NCBI GenBank assembly: GCA_946478865.1
Contig: CAMLDO010000007.1
Location: 23,574-87,573 of the forward strand
From: an uncultured Methylobacillus sp.
GTDB taxonomy: Bacteria; Pseudomonadota; Gammaproteobacteria; Burkholderiales; Methylophilaceae
Length of the DNA: 64,000 nucleotides
Direction: 5' to 3'
Within the stretch, counting starts at the first letter, position 1. Every line of letters begins with the position of its first letter. The notes under the pieces are model-generated. The model was not told where the DNA came from. It was given only the letters and a program-made list of their open reading frames with translations, and did not search any database. Below, piece by piece: positions 35,277 to 44,453 of this stretch. A program made the position numbers and the translations under genes.

Positions 35277-35753
35277 ATGACGTCCCCTGCCGTCCGCCCG
35301 CCCGTCCCGCCTTTCACGCATGAAACCGCAATCCAGAAAGTCCGTCTCGCGGAAGATGGCTGGAATTCGCGCGACCCCGAGAAGGTGGCGCAGGCCTACA
35401 CGCTGGATACGCGATGGCGCAACCGCGCCGAGTTCGTGCAGAGCCGCGAGGAGGCACGCCAGTTTCTGGAACGCAAGTGGAACAAGGAGCTGGACTATCG
35501 CCTCATCAAGGAACTGTGGGCCTACACCGGCAACCGGCTCGCCGTGCGCTACGCCTACGAGTGGCACGACGACGCAGGCAACTGGTTCCGCTCCTATGGC
35601 AACGAGAACTGGGAGTTCGGCGAGGACGGCCTCATGCGGGTGCGGCATTCCTCGATCAACGACAAGCCGATCAAGGAAAGCGAGCGCCTGTTCCACTGGC
35701 CGCTCGGCCGCCGCCCGGACGACCACCCGGGGCTGAGCGAGCTCGGCCTCTAG
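35277..35753 (+). CDS. DUF1348 nuclear-transport-factor-2-like protein
   Basis: 158 residues. [33 protein letters not shown] and [20 protein letters not shown] are diagnostic of DUF1348. The fold is an NTF2 cone; the function is not known. AAGGAG ribosome site, tightly behind the TetR gene, so they form a unit. Confidence 0.9.
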   Translation: MTSPAVRPPVPPFTHETAIQKVRLAEDGWNSRDPEKVAQAYTLDTRWRNRAEFVQSREEARQFLERKWNKELDYRLIKELWAYTGNRLAVRYAYEWHDDAGNWFRSYGNENWEFGEDGLMRVRHSSINDKPIKESERLFHWPLGRRPDDHPGLSELGL

Positions 35754-35925
35754 CCTGGCGCGAGCGCACGCGCTGGCTTTGGCCCGTGCGCTTGCAAAGG
35801 TGGCAAATCCGCGAAAATACTCCGTGCGTGAAACTGTGAGCTGGTTTATGTGACAAACTATCCAGACGACTGCGCCGTCATGCCTCTCCGAGGCGACGGA
35901 TTTCCACATCTACACCGCGAGCCCC

Positions 35926-37383
35926 ATGTCCCAACGATCCCCCACCGGCTGGAATTTCGACAACTCCTACACCGAGCTGCCCAGCCGCCTGTATCTGCGC
36001 CACAATGCCACCAGCCATGTCGAACCGTCGCTGGTCATCCTCAATCGCGCCCTGGCGGCGCGTCTGGGGCTGGACCCTGACCGGCTGGAAAGCGGCGAGG
36101 CGCTGCGCGTATTCTCGGGCAACGAATTGCCGGAAGGAGCGGAGCCGTTGGCGCAAGCCTATGCCGGGCATCAATTCGGCGGTTTCACCATGCTGGGCGA
36201 TGGGCGCGCGATCCTGCTCGGCGAACAGGTCGCTCCGGATGGCGCGCGTTTCGACATCCAGTTCAAGGGCTCCGGCATCACCCCCTTCTCGCGCCGTGGC
36301 GACGGCAAGGCTGCCTTGGGACCCATGCTGCGCGAATATCTCATCAGCGAAGCGATGTATGCGCTCGGCATTCCCACCACGCGCAGCCTCGCGGTGGTGA
36401 AAACCGGCGAGGCGGTCTACCGCGACGAAGTGCTGCCGGGCGCGGTGCTTACGCGCGTCGCCGCAAGCCACATTCGCGTCGGCACCTTTCAATACGCCGC
36501 CGCGATCGACGAGTTGCCGGTGTTAAAGGCTTTGGCCGATCACGCTATTCGCCGTCATTACCCCGAGCTCGCCGAGTCTGAAAATCCTTATCTCGCACTG
36601 CTTTACGCTGTCATGGAGCGCCAGGCCGCGCTCGTCGCACAATGGATGCACGTCGGCTTCATCCACGGTGTGATGAACACCGACAACATGGCGATCAGCG
36701 GCGAAACCATAGACTACGGCCCATGCGCTTTCATGGACGCCTACCACCCGGACACCGTGTTCAGCTCCATCGACCAACAGGGCCGCTACGCCTACAGCAA
36801 CCAGCCGCCGATTGCGCAGTGGAATCTCGCTCGCTTCGCCGAAACGCTGCTGCCGCTGATCGCCGACGACACCGAACAGGCGGTCAAGCTGGCCGAGGAC
36901 GCGATCTACAGCTTCCCGCAAAAATATGAGAGTGCCTGGCTCGCCGGCATGCGTGCCAAGCTCGGCCTGCTCGATGCACAGCCGGACGATCTCGCATTGG
37001 TGAACGATCTGCTCGTAGGCATGCAGACCCATGGTCTCGACTTCACCAACACATTCCGCGGCCTCGCCAATCGGCAGACCATAGACAATGACGCACCCCG
37101 GTTCCAGGCCTGGCTGGAACGCTGGAAAGCACGCTTCGACCAGCAGCCTGCCTCACGTGAGCGAGCACTTGCTGTCATGAAGCAGGCTAATCCTGCGGTC
37201 ATTCCGCGCAACCATCAGGTGGAAGCCGCACTCGCAGCAGCGGTGCGCAACAACGATATGGCGCCGTTCGAAAAGCTGCTCGCCGTGCTGTCGAAACCGT
37301 TCGAGGATACGCCGGAGAACGAAGCCTTCCGTGCCCCTCCGCCGCCATCGGAGCGGGTTTATCAGACCTTTTGCGGCACCTAG
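35926..37383 (+). CDS. selO: Protein adenylyltransferase SelO
   Basis: 485 residues, full length. The N-terminal YAGHQFGGFTMLGDGRAILLGE, FKGSGITPFSRRGDGKA and HGVMNTDNMAISGETIDYGPC are hallmark segments of the pseudokinase-fold enzyme that transfers AMP from ATP to protein hydroxyls. The C-terminus QTFCGT keeps the cysteine that replaces selenocysteine in bacteria. Substrates are redox-related proteins in E. coli. Monocistronic. Confidence 0.95.
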   Translation: MSQRSPTGWNFDNSYTELPSRLYLRHNATSHVEPSLVILNRALAARLGLDPDRLESGEALRVFSGNELPEGAEPLAQAYAGHQFGGFTMLGDGRAILLGEQVAPDGARFDIQFKGSGITPFSRRGDGKAALGPMLREYLISEAMYALGIPTTRSLAVVKTGEAVYRDEVLPGAVLTRVAASHIRVGTFQYAAAIDELPVLKALADHAIRRHYPELAESENPYLALLYAVMERQAALVAQWMHVGFIHGVMNTDNMAISGETIDYGPCAFMDAYHPDTVFSSIDQQGRYAYSNQPPIAQWNLARFAETLLPLIADDTEQAVKLAEDAIYSFPQKYESAWLAGMRAKLGLLDAQPDDLALVNDLLVGMQTHGLDFTNTFRGLANRQTIDNDAPRFQAWLERWKARFDQQPASRERALAVMKQANPAVIPRNHQVEAALAAAVRNNDMAPFEKLLAVLSKPFEDTPENEAFRAPPPPSERVYQTFCGT

Positions 37384-37453
37384 CCGGTTCAGCGCCGGGA
37401 GGCTGCGACTGGTATAATTCGCTTTCCCCTCAAGTTGTTAGCAGGACTGCGCC

Positions 37454-39763
37454 ATTAAGCTCGCCCCCAGCCTGGTCGTCTCGGAAAACGAAGCCGATCC
37501 GTTCCGTTACGTGATCTCGGTGCGTGCTCTGTGCGACCTCACCGCACGCATCGGCGATCTCGATCAGCGTTTCACGCCCTCGCCCACCGCGCTGGAAGGC
37601 ATGGTCGGGCACAATACCGTGACCTCGCGCCGCCCGCCCGGCTATCTGACTGAAATCCCGCTTACCGGCGAGTACAAGAACATCTTCATTCGCGGCCGCG
37701 CAGATGGTTACGACCCGCAGGACAACCAACTGGAGGAGATCAAGACCTTCAAGGGCCTGCTCGAGCGCATGCCGGACAACCACCGCCACCTGCACTGGGC
37801 GCAGGCGAAGATCTATGCGCACCTCATGGCGGAGGAGCGCGGGCTGGACGAGATCAATGCAGGGCTGGTGTACTACAACGTATCGAGCAAGGACGAATTC
37901 CCGCTGGTCGAGCAGTTTTCCGCGGGCGAACTGCAAACCTATTTCGCGCAGCAGTGCGAGAAATTGCAGGCGTGGGCAGATCGCGAAGTCGCGCATCGCC
38001 AGGCACGCGACCAAGCCCTCGCCGCACTGCAATTCCCCCACGCCGAATTCCGCGCCGGGCAACGCTTTCTGTCCGAATCCGTATACAAGACCGCGAGCCT
38101 TGGCCGCTGTCTCATGGCGCAAGCAACTACCGGCATCGGCAAGACGCTGGGCACGCTGTTCCCGCTGTTGAAGGCGATGCCGGAGAAGAAGCTCGACAAG
38201 ATTTTCTTTCTCACCGCCAAGACCTCGGGGCGCGGGCTCGCGCTGGATGCGCTGGAAACCCTGCACAAGACCAACCCCGATCTCAAGCTGCGCACGCTGG
38301 AGCTGGTCGCGCGCGAAAAGGCATGCGAGCATCCGGACAAGTCCTGCCACGGCGAATCCTGCCCGCTCGCCAAGGGCTTCTACGACCGCCTGCCGCAAGC
38401 GCGCATAGACGCGCTGGATCGAGGCCTGCTGGACCGCGACACCTTGCGCGAAGTAGCGCGCGAACATCAGGTATGCCCCTATTTCCTTGCGCAGGATCTC
38501 GCCAACTGGGCGGATGTGGTCATCGGCGACTACAACTACTACTTCGATCTGTACGCGCTGCTGTATGCGGGCACCATGCTCAACGAATGGCGCGTCAGCG
38601 TGCTCGTGGACGAGGCGCACAACATGATCGAGCGCGGGCGGGGCATGTATAGCGCGGAACTGAGCCAGTTCGCCTTCGAGCACATGCGCAAGGGCGCGCC
38701 CAAGGCGCTCAAGTTGCCGCTGGATAAATTGAGCCTGGCCTGGACGCGCCTCGTGGAACAGCAGGAAGCGCCGTACGAGGTCTACCCCGCGATCGACGAG
38801 GAATTGCAGTTCGCGCTGCAGCGCGTGGTAACGCGCATTACCGATTACCTCGCGGACCATCCGACCACCAACGAGCCGGAGCTGCTCAATTTCTACTTCG
38901 ATGCGCTGCAATTTGCGGCACTGGCCGAATCCTTCGGGCCGCACTCGATCTTCGACGTCACGCGTACCGAGCGCCGCAGCAATCTTCTGCACGACGACAC
39001 CACGCTCTGCATCCGCAACGTGGTGCCGGCGCCTTTCCTCAAGGGCCGCTTCGAGGCGGCGCAATCGGTGACGCTGTTCTCGGCGACGCTGAGCCCTTCG
39101 CATTTCTACGCCGACATGCTGGGCCTGCCGGACAAGACGCCTTTCATCGATGTGCCTTCGCCGTTCTCGCCCGAGCAGTTGCAGGTGCATGCGGTCGATC
39201 ACATTTCCACGCGTTTCCTGCGGCGCAAGCACTCGCTCATGCCCATCGTCCAGCTCATGGCCAAGCAGTATCGCAAGCGGCCGGGCAACTACCTGTTGTT
39301 CGTGAGCAGCTTCGACTATCTGGAACAGGTGTACGCACTGTTCGCCGAGCGCTTCCCGGAAATCCCGATCCGCCAGCAGGCGCGCCTCATGAACGAGCAG
39401 GAGCGCGAAGCCTTCGTGAGCCGTTTCACGCCGGAGTCCGAGGGCATCGCCTTCGCGGTGCTCGGCGGCGCGTTCGGCGAAGGGATCGACCTGCCGGGCG
39501 AACGCCTGGTCGGTGCCTTCATCGCGACGATCGGCCTGCCGCAGATCAACGAGGTCAACGAGCAGATGCGTGTGCGCATGGAAGCAATCTTCGGCCAGGG
39601 CTACGAATACACTTACCTCTACCCCGGCATGCAGAAAGTGGTGCAGGCGGCGGGGCGGGTGATTCGCACCACGGAGGACAGCGGCACGATTTACCTCATC
39701 GACGACCGCTACGCGCAGAAGGAAGTGCGCGAACTGCTGCCCGCGTGGTGGAAGATCGGCTGA
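37454..39763 (+). CDS. PD-(D/E)XK nuclease fused to DinG/XPD-type helicase
   Basis: About 769 residues if started at ATT 37454; the first standard start, GTG 37511, gives 750. Numbered from the GTG, a Cas4-like nuclease (about 40-115, FIRGRADGYDP...LEEIKTFKG...HWAQAKIYAHL) precedes a superfamily 2 helicase with ATTGIGKT (204-211) and DEAH (367-370). Cys272, 279, 284 and 322 fit the iron-sulfur cluster of XPD/DinG helicases. It should unwind DNA 5' to 3' with an attached nuclease. Role in repair is inference; the ATT start is suggested by AGGA upstream and by family-like residues in the leader. Confidence 0.85.
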   Translation: MKLAPSLVVSENEADPFRYVISVRALCDLTARIGDLDQRFTPSPTALEGMVGHNTVTSRRPPGYLTEIPLTGEYKNIFIRGRADGYDPQDNQLEEIKTFKGLLERMPDNHRHLHWAQAKIYAHLMAEERGLDEINAGLVYYNVSSKDEFPLVEQFSAGELQTYFAQQCEKLQAWADREVAHRQARDQALAALQFPHAEFRAGQRFLSESVYKTASLGRCLMAQATTGIGKTLGTLFPLLKAMPEKKLDKIFFLTAKTSGRGLALDALETLHKTNPDLKLRTLELVAREKACEHPDKSCHGESCPLAKGFYDRLPQARIDALDRGLLDRDTLREVAREHQVCPYFLAQDLANWADVVIGDYNYYFDLYALLYAGTMLNEWRVSVLVDEAHNMIERGRGMYSAELSQFAFEHMRKGAPKALKLPLDKLSLAWTRLVEQQEAPYEVYPAIDEELQFALQRVVTRITDYLADHPTTNEPELLNFYFDALQFAALAESFGPHSIFDVTRTERRSNLLHDDTTLCIRNVVPAPFLKGRFEAAQSVTLFSATLSPSHFYADMLGLPDKTPFIDVPSPFSPEQLQVHAVDHISTRFLRRKHSLMPIVQLMAKQYRKRPGNYLLFVSSFDYLEQVYALFAERFPEIPIRQQARLMNEQEREAFVSRFTPESEGIAFAVLGGAFGEGIDLPGERLVGAFIATIGLPQINEVNEQMRVRMEAIFGQGYEYTYLYPGMQKVVQAAGRVIRTTEDSGTIYLIDDRYAQKEVRELLPAWWKIG

Positions 39764-39823
39764 CACGAGGAACCCGGCCTTCGCCGCGTTGACCAATAAG
39801 TGTTAACCGACGAGGACCGTGCC

Positions 39824-40048
39824 ATGGATGACCTGGACCAGCTCAACAGCCTCTACGGCGCCTGGAAGGACGCGCACGAGGCGGCATACAACGCGCAGCA
39901 CGATATCATCATCTTCATGCAGCAATATCTGCACGGGAACCAGGATGCGCCGCCGCTCAGCATGCAAACGGTTACGGACGACTTGTCGCAGCTAGCGGCG
40001 CAACGGCAGGCGGAGCTGTCGCGCTTTTTCCATGACCGGCTCAAATAA
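39824..40048 (+). CDS. Small helical protein related to 30180/32732 products
   Basis: 74 residues. LYGAWKDAHEAAYNAQHDIIIFMQQ has the same W-xx-(A/R)-xx-Y-xA/Q spacing as LYEDWERKREEYYAAQ (30180) and IYKDWQYMRSVYEQEQ (32732), followed by a proline-containing turn and a second helix. The similarity is weaker than between the other two. Start with GAGGA. Confidence 0.65.
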   Translation: MDDLDQLNSLYGAWKDAHEAAYNAQHDIIIFMQQYLHGNQDAPPLSMQTVTDDLSQLAAQRQAELSRFFHDRLK

Positions 40049-40353
40049 TTTGCCTTGCCCGGCAGTTTGTAAGGTTCCATTAAGTTTCGGCTGTTTTAAT
40101 GTACCTGAGCCCGTTTCAGCAATGGGAACGGGTTCACGACATCGAACGCAATCCCTCGATGTCATCTCCTTGCATGTACCCCTCTGGCAACTGTCCCCTA
40201 CGGTTGCCAATTTTTTTGCCCTTGCCCTCTTGCCCCTGCTCCCGCTGGGGCTGTAAGGCTTGTGTAAGTATGCGCCATGGATAATGAAACCGTATTTCCG
40301 AGGCACCCCTCCGTTGTCTTGAAGTACCTCGTTCATTTCCCCTGGAGACAATC
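40049..40353. other. Intergenic region before the fasciclin gene
   Basis: 305 bases without a gene. It holds a hairpin with near-complementary GAGCCCGTT and AACGGGTTC arms (40105-40135), a terminator-like TGGCAAC/GTTGCCA stem followed by seven T (40185-40217), and the GGAGA ribosome site of the next gene. Confidence 0.5.
40185..40217 (+). terminator. Terminator-like hairpin
   Basis: TGGCAAC (40185-40191) and GTTGCCA (40203-40209) with an 11-base loop, followed by TTTTTTT. It probably ends the transcript of the 39824 gene. Confidence 0.6.
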
Positions 40354-40815
40354 TTGAAACACAAGCTACTGACGGCCGCCATGCTGGCGGCGATGGCCCT
40401 TTCCGCAACCGCGCACGCCGACGACATCCTGGACACCATGGAACACGACGGCGATTTCAAGACCATGCTGACCGCGATCAAGACCGCCGGCATGGAAGAC
40501 ACTTTCAAGGCTGCCGGCCCGATCACCGTGTTCGCTCCGAACGATGCCGCCTTCGCCAAGCTGCCGAAGAAGAAGCTGGACAAGCTCATGAGCGACAAGG
40601 AAGCGCTCAAGAAGCTGATCGCCCATCACGTGGTCAACAGCAAGATCACCAAGGCTGAAGTGGAAGCCGGCAAGGCCAAGACGCTGGATGGCAGCGAAGT
40701 GAAGCTGTCCGTGGCCGATGGCGTGAAGATCGACAACATCCCCGTTGCAGGCAGCGGCCTCAATGCCGACAACGGCGTGGTGCATCCGCTTTCCGCCGTG
40801 CTCGCCGCGAAGTAA
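40354..40815 (+). CDS. Secreted fasciclin-domain protein
   Basis: 153 residues with a TTG start and GGAGA upstream. A signal peptide (cut near SATAHA/DD) is followed by one fasciclin domain: GPITVFAPNDAAFAKLP, LIAHHVVNSKI, ADNGVVHPLSAVL. These are cell-surface or periplasmic adhesion-type proteins. Normal length for the secreted bacterial group. Terminated by its own hairpin. Confidence 0.92.
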   Translation: MKHKLLTAAMLAAMALSATAHADDILDTMEHDGDFKTMLTAIKTAGMEDTFKAAGPITVFAPNDAAFAKLPKKKLDKLMSDKEALKKLIAHHVVNSKITKAEVEAGKAKTLDGSEVKLSVADGVKIDNIPVAGSGLNADNGVVHPLSAVLAAK

Positions 40816-40834
40816 TTCGCGCCAGCGCAGAAAC

Positions 40835-40857
40835 AACCGCCTTCGGGCGGTTTTTTA
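40835..40857 (+). terminator. Terminator after the fasciclin gene
   Basis: AACCGCC/GGCGGTT stem with TTCG loop and six T. Confidence 0.85.
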
Positions 40858-40868
40858 TTGCGCGGTTT

Positions 40869-42260
40869 TTATTGCCCGGAGATAGTCGGCAGGGTCAGCA
40901 CCATACGCGTACCGTTGGCACCTGGGATCGCTTCGACCGCAACCTCGGCGCCGTGCAGCAGGGCAATTTCTCGCACGATCGCGAGACCGAGGCCGCAGCC
41001 GCTGCCGGTATTGTCCTGCAATCGATGGAAGCGCTCGAACACATGCTCGCGCTCGGCCTCGGGGATGCCGGGGCCGTTGTCCTCGACCGCGAGCCTGGCC
41101 TGCCCGGCATGGGCCGACAGCATCACCGTCACCTTGCCTTGGGCGGGCGTATAGCGGATCGCGTTATCCAGCAGATTCGCGAGCAGCTCGCGCAGCAGCA
41201 TCGCATTGCCATGCACGGAAACGGTCTCGTCCGACGATTCGAACCCGAGATCGATCCCTTTCTCCAGCGCCGCCTCCACCCACTCCGCCGTGGTTTCACG
41301 CGCGAGACGATGCAGGTCGAGCAACTGCATCTCGACTTCGCGTCCCGAGCCCGGCTCCACCCGCGACAGCGCCAGCAGCTGGCTCACGAGATGCGATAGC
41401 TGCGAGGTCCCGGTTTCTATCCACTCCAGTGCGCGGCGTATCTGCGCCGGGTCGCGTTCCCGCAGGGCCATTTCGGCCTGCGTCCGGATACCAGCCAGAG
41501 GCGTGCGCAACTGGTGCGACGCGTCGGCGGTAAAGCGCTGCTGATGCGCGATGCTTTCGCGCAGCCGCTGCAAGAGGTCGTTCATCGCGCGCAGCAGCGG
41601 ACGCACTTCGGGCGGCGCCTGCTCCAGCGGCACCGGGCTCAGGTCGCGGTGCGAACGCTGCTCGATCGCGCCCTGCAAATCGCCCAGGGGATCGAGGCCG
41701 CGCCGCACGCCGAAGTGGATCAACGCGCCCGCGAGCAACACGATGAGCACCTGCGGCAGCATCACCGCAGCGATGATTTCATCGGCGAGCAGATCGCGCT
41801 TGGACTTGGTCTCGGCTACCTGCACCACGACCACCCCTTCGATGCTGGTACCGCTCAGCGGCAGCGCGAATGCGGCGACGCGTATCGGCTGCTCCTTCAG
41901 TACCGCGTCGTAGTAGACGTGCTCGCCGGCTTTGGGCAGGCGCCTGGGCAGCGGCAACTCGGTCTCCCCGGTGATGGTACGGCCGTGGGGACCAACCACG
42001 CGGTAGTAGATCCAGTCGTCCTTGTCGTATTCCAGCAGGTCCAGCGCCTTCTGCGGAAGATCGACTACCACCTGGCCGTTCACCACTACCACTTGATCCG
42101 AAAGTGCCAGGGCGGCGCGGAACAGCGAGCGGTCGTAGGCGAGATTGGAGAAATGGTAGGCCCAGAAGGTTGCGGCAATGCCGCCCAGCAGCAGCAGCGG
42201 AATCAATAGTGTGAGCAGCCAGCGCAGCAGCTGGCGGCGCAGCGAACGCGGTCTAGACAA
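40869..42260 (-). CDS. Sensor histidine kinase, TctE type
   Basis: 463 residues from a TTG start that overlaps the end of the response regulator by 8 bases. Two membrane helices (about 11-35 and 165-185) flank a periplasmic sensor. H249 is in ASHQLRTPLAG, and the ATPase has NLLDNAIRYTP, EDNGPGIP and GSGCGLGLAIVREI. The TctE family senses tricarboxylates or related acids; here the ligand is unknown. Coupled to the upstream regulator gene. Confidence 0.92.
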   Translation of the reverse strand: MSRPRSLRRQLLRWLLTLLIPLLLLGGIAATFWAYHFSNLAYDRSLFRAALALSDQVVVVNGQVVVDLPQKALDLLEYDKDDWIYYRVVGPHGRTITGETELPLPRRLPKAGEHVYYDAVLKEQPIRVAAFALPLSGTSIEGVVVVQVAETKSKRDLLADEIIAAVMLPQVLIVLLAGALIHFGVRRGLDPLGDLQGAIEQRSHRDLSPVPLEQAPPEVRPLLRAMNDLLQRLRESIAHQQRFTADASHQLRTPLAGIRTQAEMALRERDPAQIRRALEWIETGTSQLSHLVSQLLALSRVEPGSGREVEMQLLDLHRLARETTAEWVEAALEKGIDLGFESSDETVSVHGNAMLLRELLANLLDNAIRYTPAQGKVTVMLSAHAGQARLAVEDNGPGIPEAEREHVFERFHRLQDNTGSGCGLGLAIVREIALLHGAEVAVEAIPGANGTRMVLTLPTISGQ

Positions 42261-42927
42261 CGGTGTCCTCTTCCAGCAGATAACCGAGGCCGCGTATGGT
42301 GCGGATGCGCACGCCCGAGGTTTCCAGTTTCTTGCGCAGGCGGTGAATGTAGACCTCGATCGCGTTGCCGCCGAGATCCTCGTCCCACTTGCACAGCGCT
42401 TCCATGATCTGTTCCTTGCTCACCACCTTGCGCTGACGCAGCATGAGCACTTCCAGCACGCCGATCTCGCGCGCCGACAGGTCGATCGGCACCTCGGCGA
42501 CATAAGCGCGACGCGCGGCGGTATCGAGCATGAGCTTCGCGCAAGCCAGTGAGGTGTTGGAGCCGAGCTGGCCGCGCCGGATGAGAGCACGCACACGCGC
42601 TTCCAGCTCGCTCAGGTCGAACGGCTTGGTCATGTAGTCGTCCGCCCCAAGGTCCAGCCCGATCACTCTATCCTCTACCGCATCGCGCGCAGTCAGCACC
42701 AGCACCGGCGTCTTGCCTCCGCGCTGTCGCAGCCGGCGCAACACCTCGGTGCCGTCCATCTTCGGCAAGCCCAAGTCGAGAATGGCGAGATCGTATACCG
42801 AGTCCTGCAGCATGGTATTGGCCATGGCGCCCTGCGTCGCACAGTCCACGGCGTAGCCGGATTGCGTGAGGGAGCGCACCAGCCCGTCGGCCAGCGCAGG
42901 ATCGTCTTCCACTATCAGTATCCGCAT
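42253..42927 (-). CDS. OmpR-family response regulator, TctD type
   Basis: 224 residues: receiver domain with phosphorylation site Asp51 and the conserved acidic pair in VEDDP, then a winged helix with a typical C-terminal hairpin (RIRTIRGLGYLLEED). It is first in a two-gene operon with its kinase, whose start it overlaps. Confidence 0.93.
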   Translation of the reverse strand: MRILIVEDDPALADGLVRSLTQSGYAVDCATQGAMANTMLQDSVYDLAILDLGLPKMDGTEVLRRLRQRGGKTPVLVLTARDAVEDRVIGLDLGADDYMTKPFDLSELEARVRALIRRGQLGSNTSLACAKLMLDTAARRAYVAEVPIDLSAREIGVLEVLMLRQRKVVSKEQIMEALCKWDEDLGGNAIEVYIHRLRKKLETSGVRIRTIRGLGYLLEEDTVV

Positions 42928-43047
42928 AAGGGTTTTTCGTAAGATTCAAGAAAGCTTGGAGTTGTATCGTGATCTCCGAGGCAATAAGAGCCCGTCATTC
43001 GACGGATTGCCTTGAGTGTAACGTCATTTGATAGAAAGGAAATAACC

Positions 43048-43266
43048 ATGTCCAAGATGATCGCCGTACTGCTGGCCGGTCTGTTCGCTGTCTCCGCTTC
43101 TGCATTTGCAGCTGATGCAGCAACTCCGGCAACTCCTGCCACCCCCGCAACTCCGGCTGCCAAGACCGAGAAGCCGGCTGCTCCGGCCAAAAAGGCCGAC
43201 GCAGCCAAGAAGAAGGCTGAGAAAAAGGCCGAGCACGCCGAGAAGAAGTCCGACGCAGCCAAGTAA
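43048..43266 (+). CDS. Secreted Ala/Lys/Pro-rich small protein
   Basis: 72 residues. Signal peptide about 1-21 (LLAGLFAVSASAFA), then ATPATPATP repeats and a lysine-alanine-rich tail. The composition is that of small cell-envelope or histone-like basic proteins of no known catalytic role. AAAGGA ribosome site. It lies beside, and divergent from, the two-component operon, so it may be its target; that is inference. Confidence 0.8.
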   Translation: MSKMIAVLLAGLFAVSASAFAADAATPATPATPATPAAKTEKPAAPAKKADAAKKKAEKKAEHAEKKSDAAK

Positions 43267-43280
43267 GACCGCCCGGGAAC

Positions 43281-43306
43281 AAAAACGGCGCTACGGCGCC
43301 GTTTTT
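43281..43306. terminator. Bidirectional terminator
   Basis: AAAAACGGCGC/GCGCCGTTTTT with a 4-base loop; serves the small Ala/Lys-rich gene and possibly the convergent catalase-like gene. Confidence 0.88.
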
Positions 43307-43335
43307 GTTTGCTGCGATACATCGAGAGAGACCTG

Positions 43336-44343
43336 CTACTGCAGCCGGCGTCCATAGCTCACCGCATACGCCGCCGGACGCGCCAGCAGCACCGGATCGT
43401 TGGAAGGCGCAATGCCTTCCGGCACCGCCAGCGGGTTGAACATCAGGGTCTTCTCCGCTTCGCGCCCGTTTTCCACCGGCGACTTCAGCGTCAACACTCC
43501 CAGTTCCACCACCTGGCGATCTTCCGGCCACACGGCGGTAGCATCGTCCACCACATCGCCTTGCTCAGCCAGTTGCAACAGGATGTGATATTGCACTTCG
43601 CCCTTGGCGAGGCGCGCCGGCAATTCGTCCATGAGGTAGTTCGGTCCCTGCTGCGCGGCCTCTTCCTTGCTCAAAAACTGGGCCCCGGCCACCGGTACGA
43701 TGCGGTAGCGGCCATAGCGCGTTTCGCCCTGTGCGTTGGTGAAGGAAAATGCGTTCACGCCGAAGAACGGCTGTGTCGCAAAACTCACCGGCGCGGGCTT
43801 GGGCGTGGTCACGAATTTCGCCGCAGCCGGATGGCTGCCGAGGAACTGTTGCACCGGCGAAGGTGAAGGTGCACCCGGGCCACTTTCGGCGACGGCGTTC
43901 AGCAGACCGAGAAACTCTTCCGGCGTGGCGGCGGGAAAGCCGTTCACCGAAATCGCGACGATATCGGTGGCGCTGCCGTCCGGCAAAGTGAAGCGGATCG
44001 CCATGCCCTTGGGCATCGCGTTGCCGTCCGCATCGGGGATGGTGGGCACGCCAGTGGCATTGGAGAATCGCACGGTCGCCGGAATAGCTGCGCCTTGCAG
44101 ATGGGGTGCCTTGCTGATGCCGGCGGCCTGGGCGGAGGGCTGGAAGCTGCCTTCCGCCATCACACCCTTGGCGTGATTGGCGCGGAAGCCCTTGTATGGT
44201 CCCTTCGCGAGCTTGGTCATGGTATCCACCAGTTGCTCGGTGACGGGCTTGGCCGTTTCTTCTGCGGCGGAAAGCGGGCCGTATCCGAGCAGAAACCCGG
44301 CAATCAACAAACTGGTCAGCCGACTTAAAGTGCGTGTGTTCAT
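43336..44343 (-). CDS. Catalase-related peroxidase (SrpA-like), secreted
   Basis: 335 residues from the ATG at 44341-44343, with a signal peptide (about 1-26). The domain is a reduced catalase fold: RANHAKGVMAEGSFQPSA, FSNATGVPTIPDADGNAMPKG, MAIRFTLPDG and GETRYGRYRIVPV. Related proteins are heme peroxidases of the periplasm. Heme-binding tyrosine is probably in the last third but I did not pin it. It shares a repeat element with the OhrR-like gene behind it. Confidence 0.88.
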   Translation of the reverse strand: MNTRTLSRLTSLLIAGFLLGYGPLSAAEETAKPVTEQLVDTMTKLAKGPYKGFRANHAKGVMAEGSFQPSAQAAGISKAPHLQGAAIPATVRFSNATGVPTIPDADGNAMPKGMAIRFTLPDGSATDIVAISVNGFPAATPEEFLGLLNAVAESGPGAPSPSPVQQFLGSHPAAAKFVTTPKPAPVSFATQPFFGVNAFSFTNAQGETRYGRYRIVPVAGAQFLSKEEAAQQGPNYLMDELPARLAKGEVQYHILLQLAEQGDVVDDATAVWPEDRQVVELGVLTLKSPVENGREAEKTLMFNPLAVPEGIAPSNDPVLLARPAAYAVSYGRRLQ

Positions 44344-44389
44344 GTTGCGTCCTTTCCCTTTGCGATGATTAAAAGTTGCCGTGATTAAT

Positions 44390-44410
44390 AATTTGTTACG
44401 ATTAAATCGC
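44390..44410. promoter_or_regulatory. Operator-like element before the catalase-like gene
   Basis: AATTTG-TTA-CGATTAAAT resembles AATTTG-CAAG-CGATTTAAT at 44920-44938 near the OhrR-like gene. ATTAAATCGC is shared exactly, on opposite strands. Confidence 0.5.
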
Positions 44411-44436
44411 ACACTATTTATTTACCAAAAAAACGG

Positions 44437-44453
44437 GCCTCATCCCTTGAGGC
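44437..44453 (-). terminator. Terminator at the end of the OhrR-like gene
   Basis: GCCTCA/TGAGGC hairpin that overlaps the stop codon, followed on the minus strand by CCG and seven T. Confidence 0.75.

Noticed and set aside
37430..39796. 788-codon open frame on the minus strand opposite the nuclease-helicase
   Set aside because: It runs antisense to a gene with clear helicase and nuclease motifs; its product is biased in composition (Arg, His, Gln, Leu) and matches no fold. It is a by-product of GC-rich codon use.
43048..43266. Histone-like DNA-binding protein
   Set aside because: The lysine-alanine tail suggests this, but a clear signal peptide makes a periplasmic product more likely.
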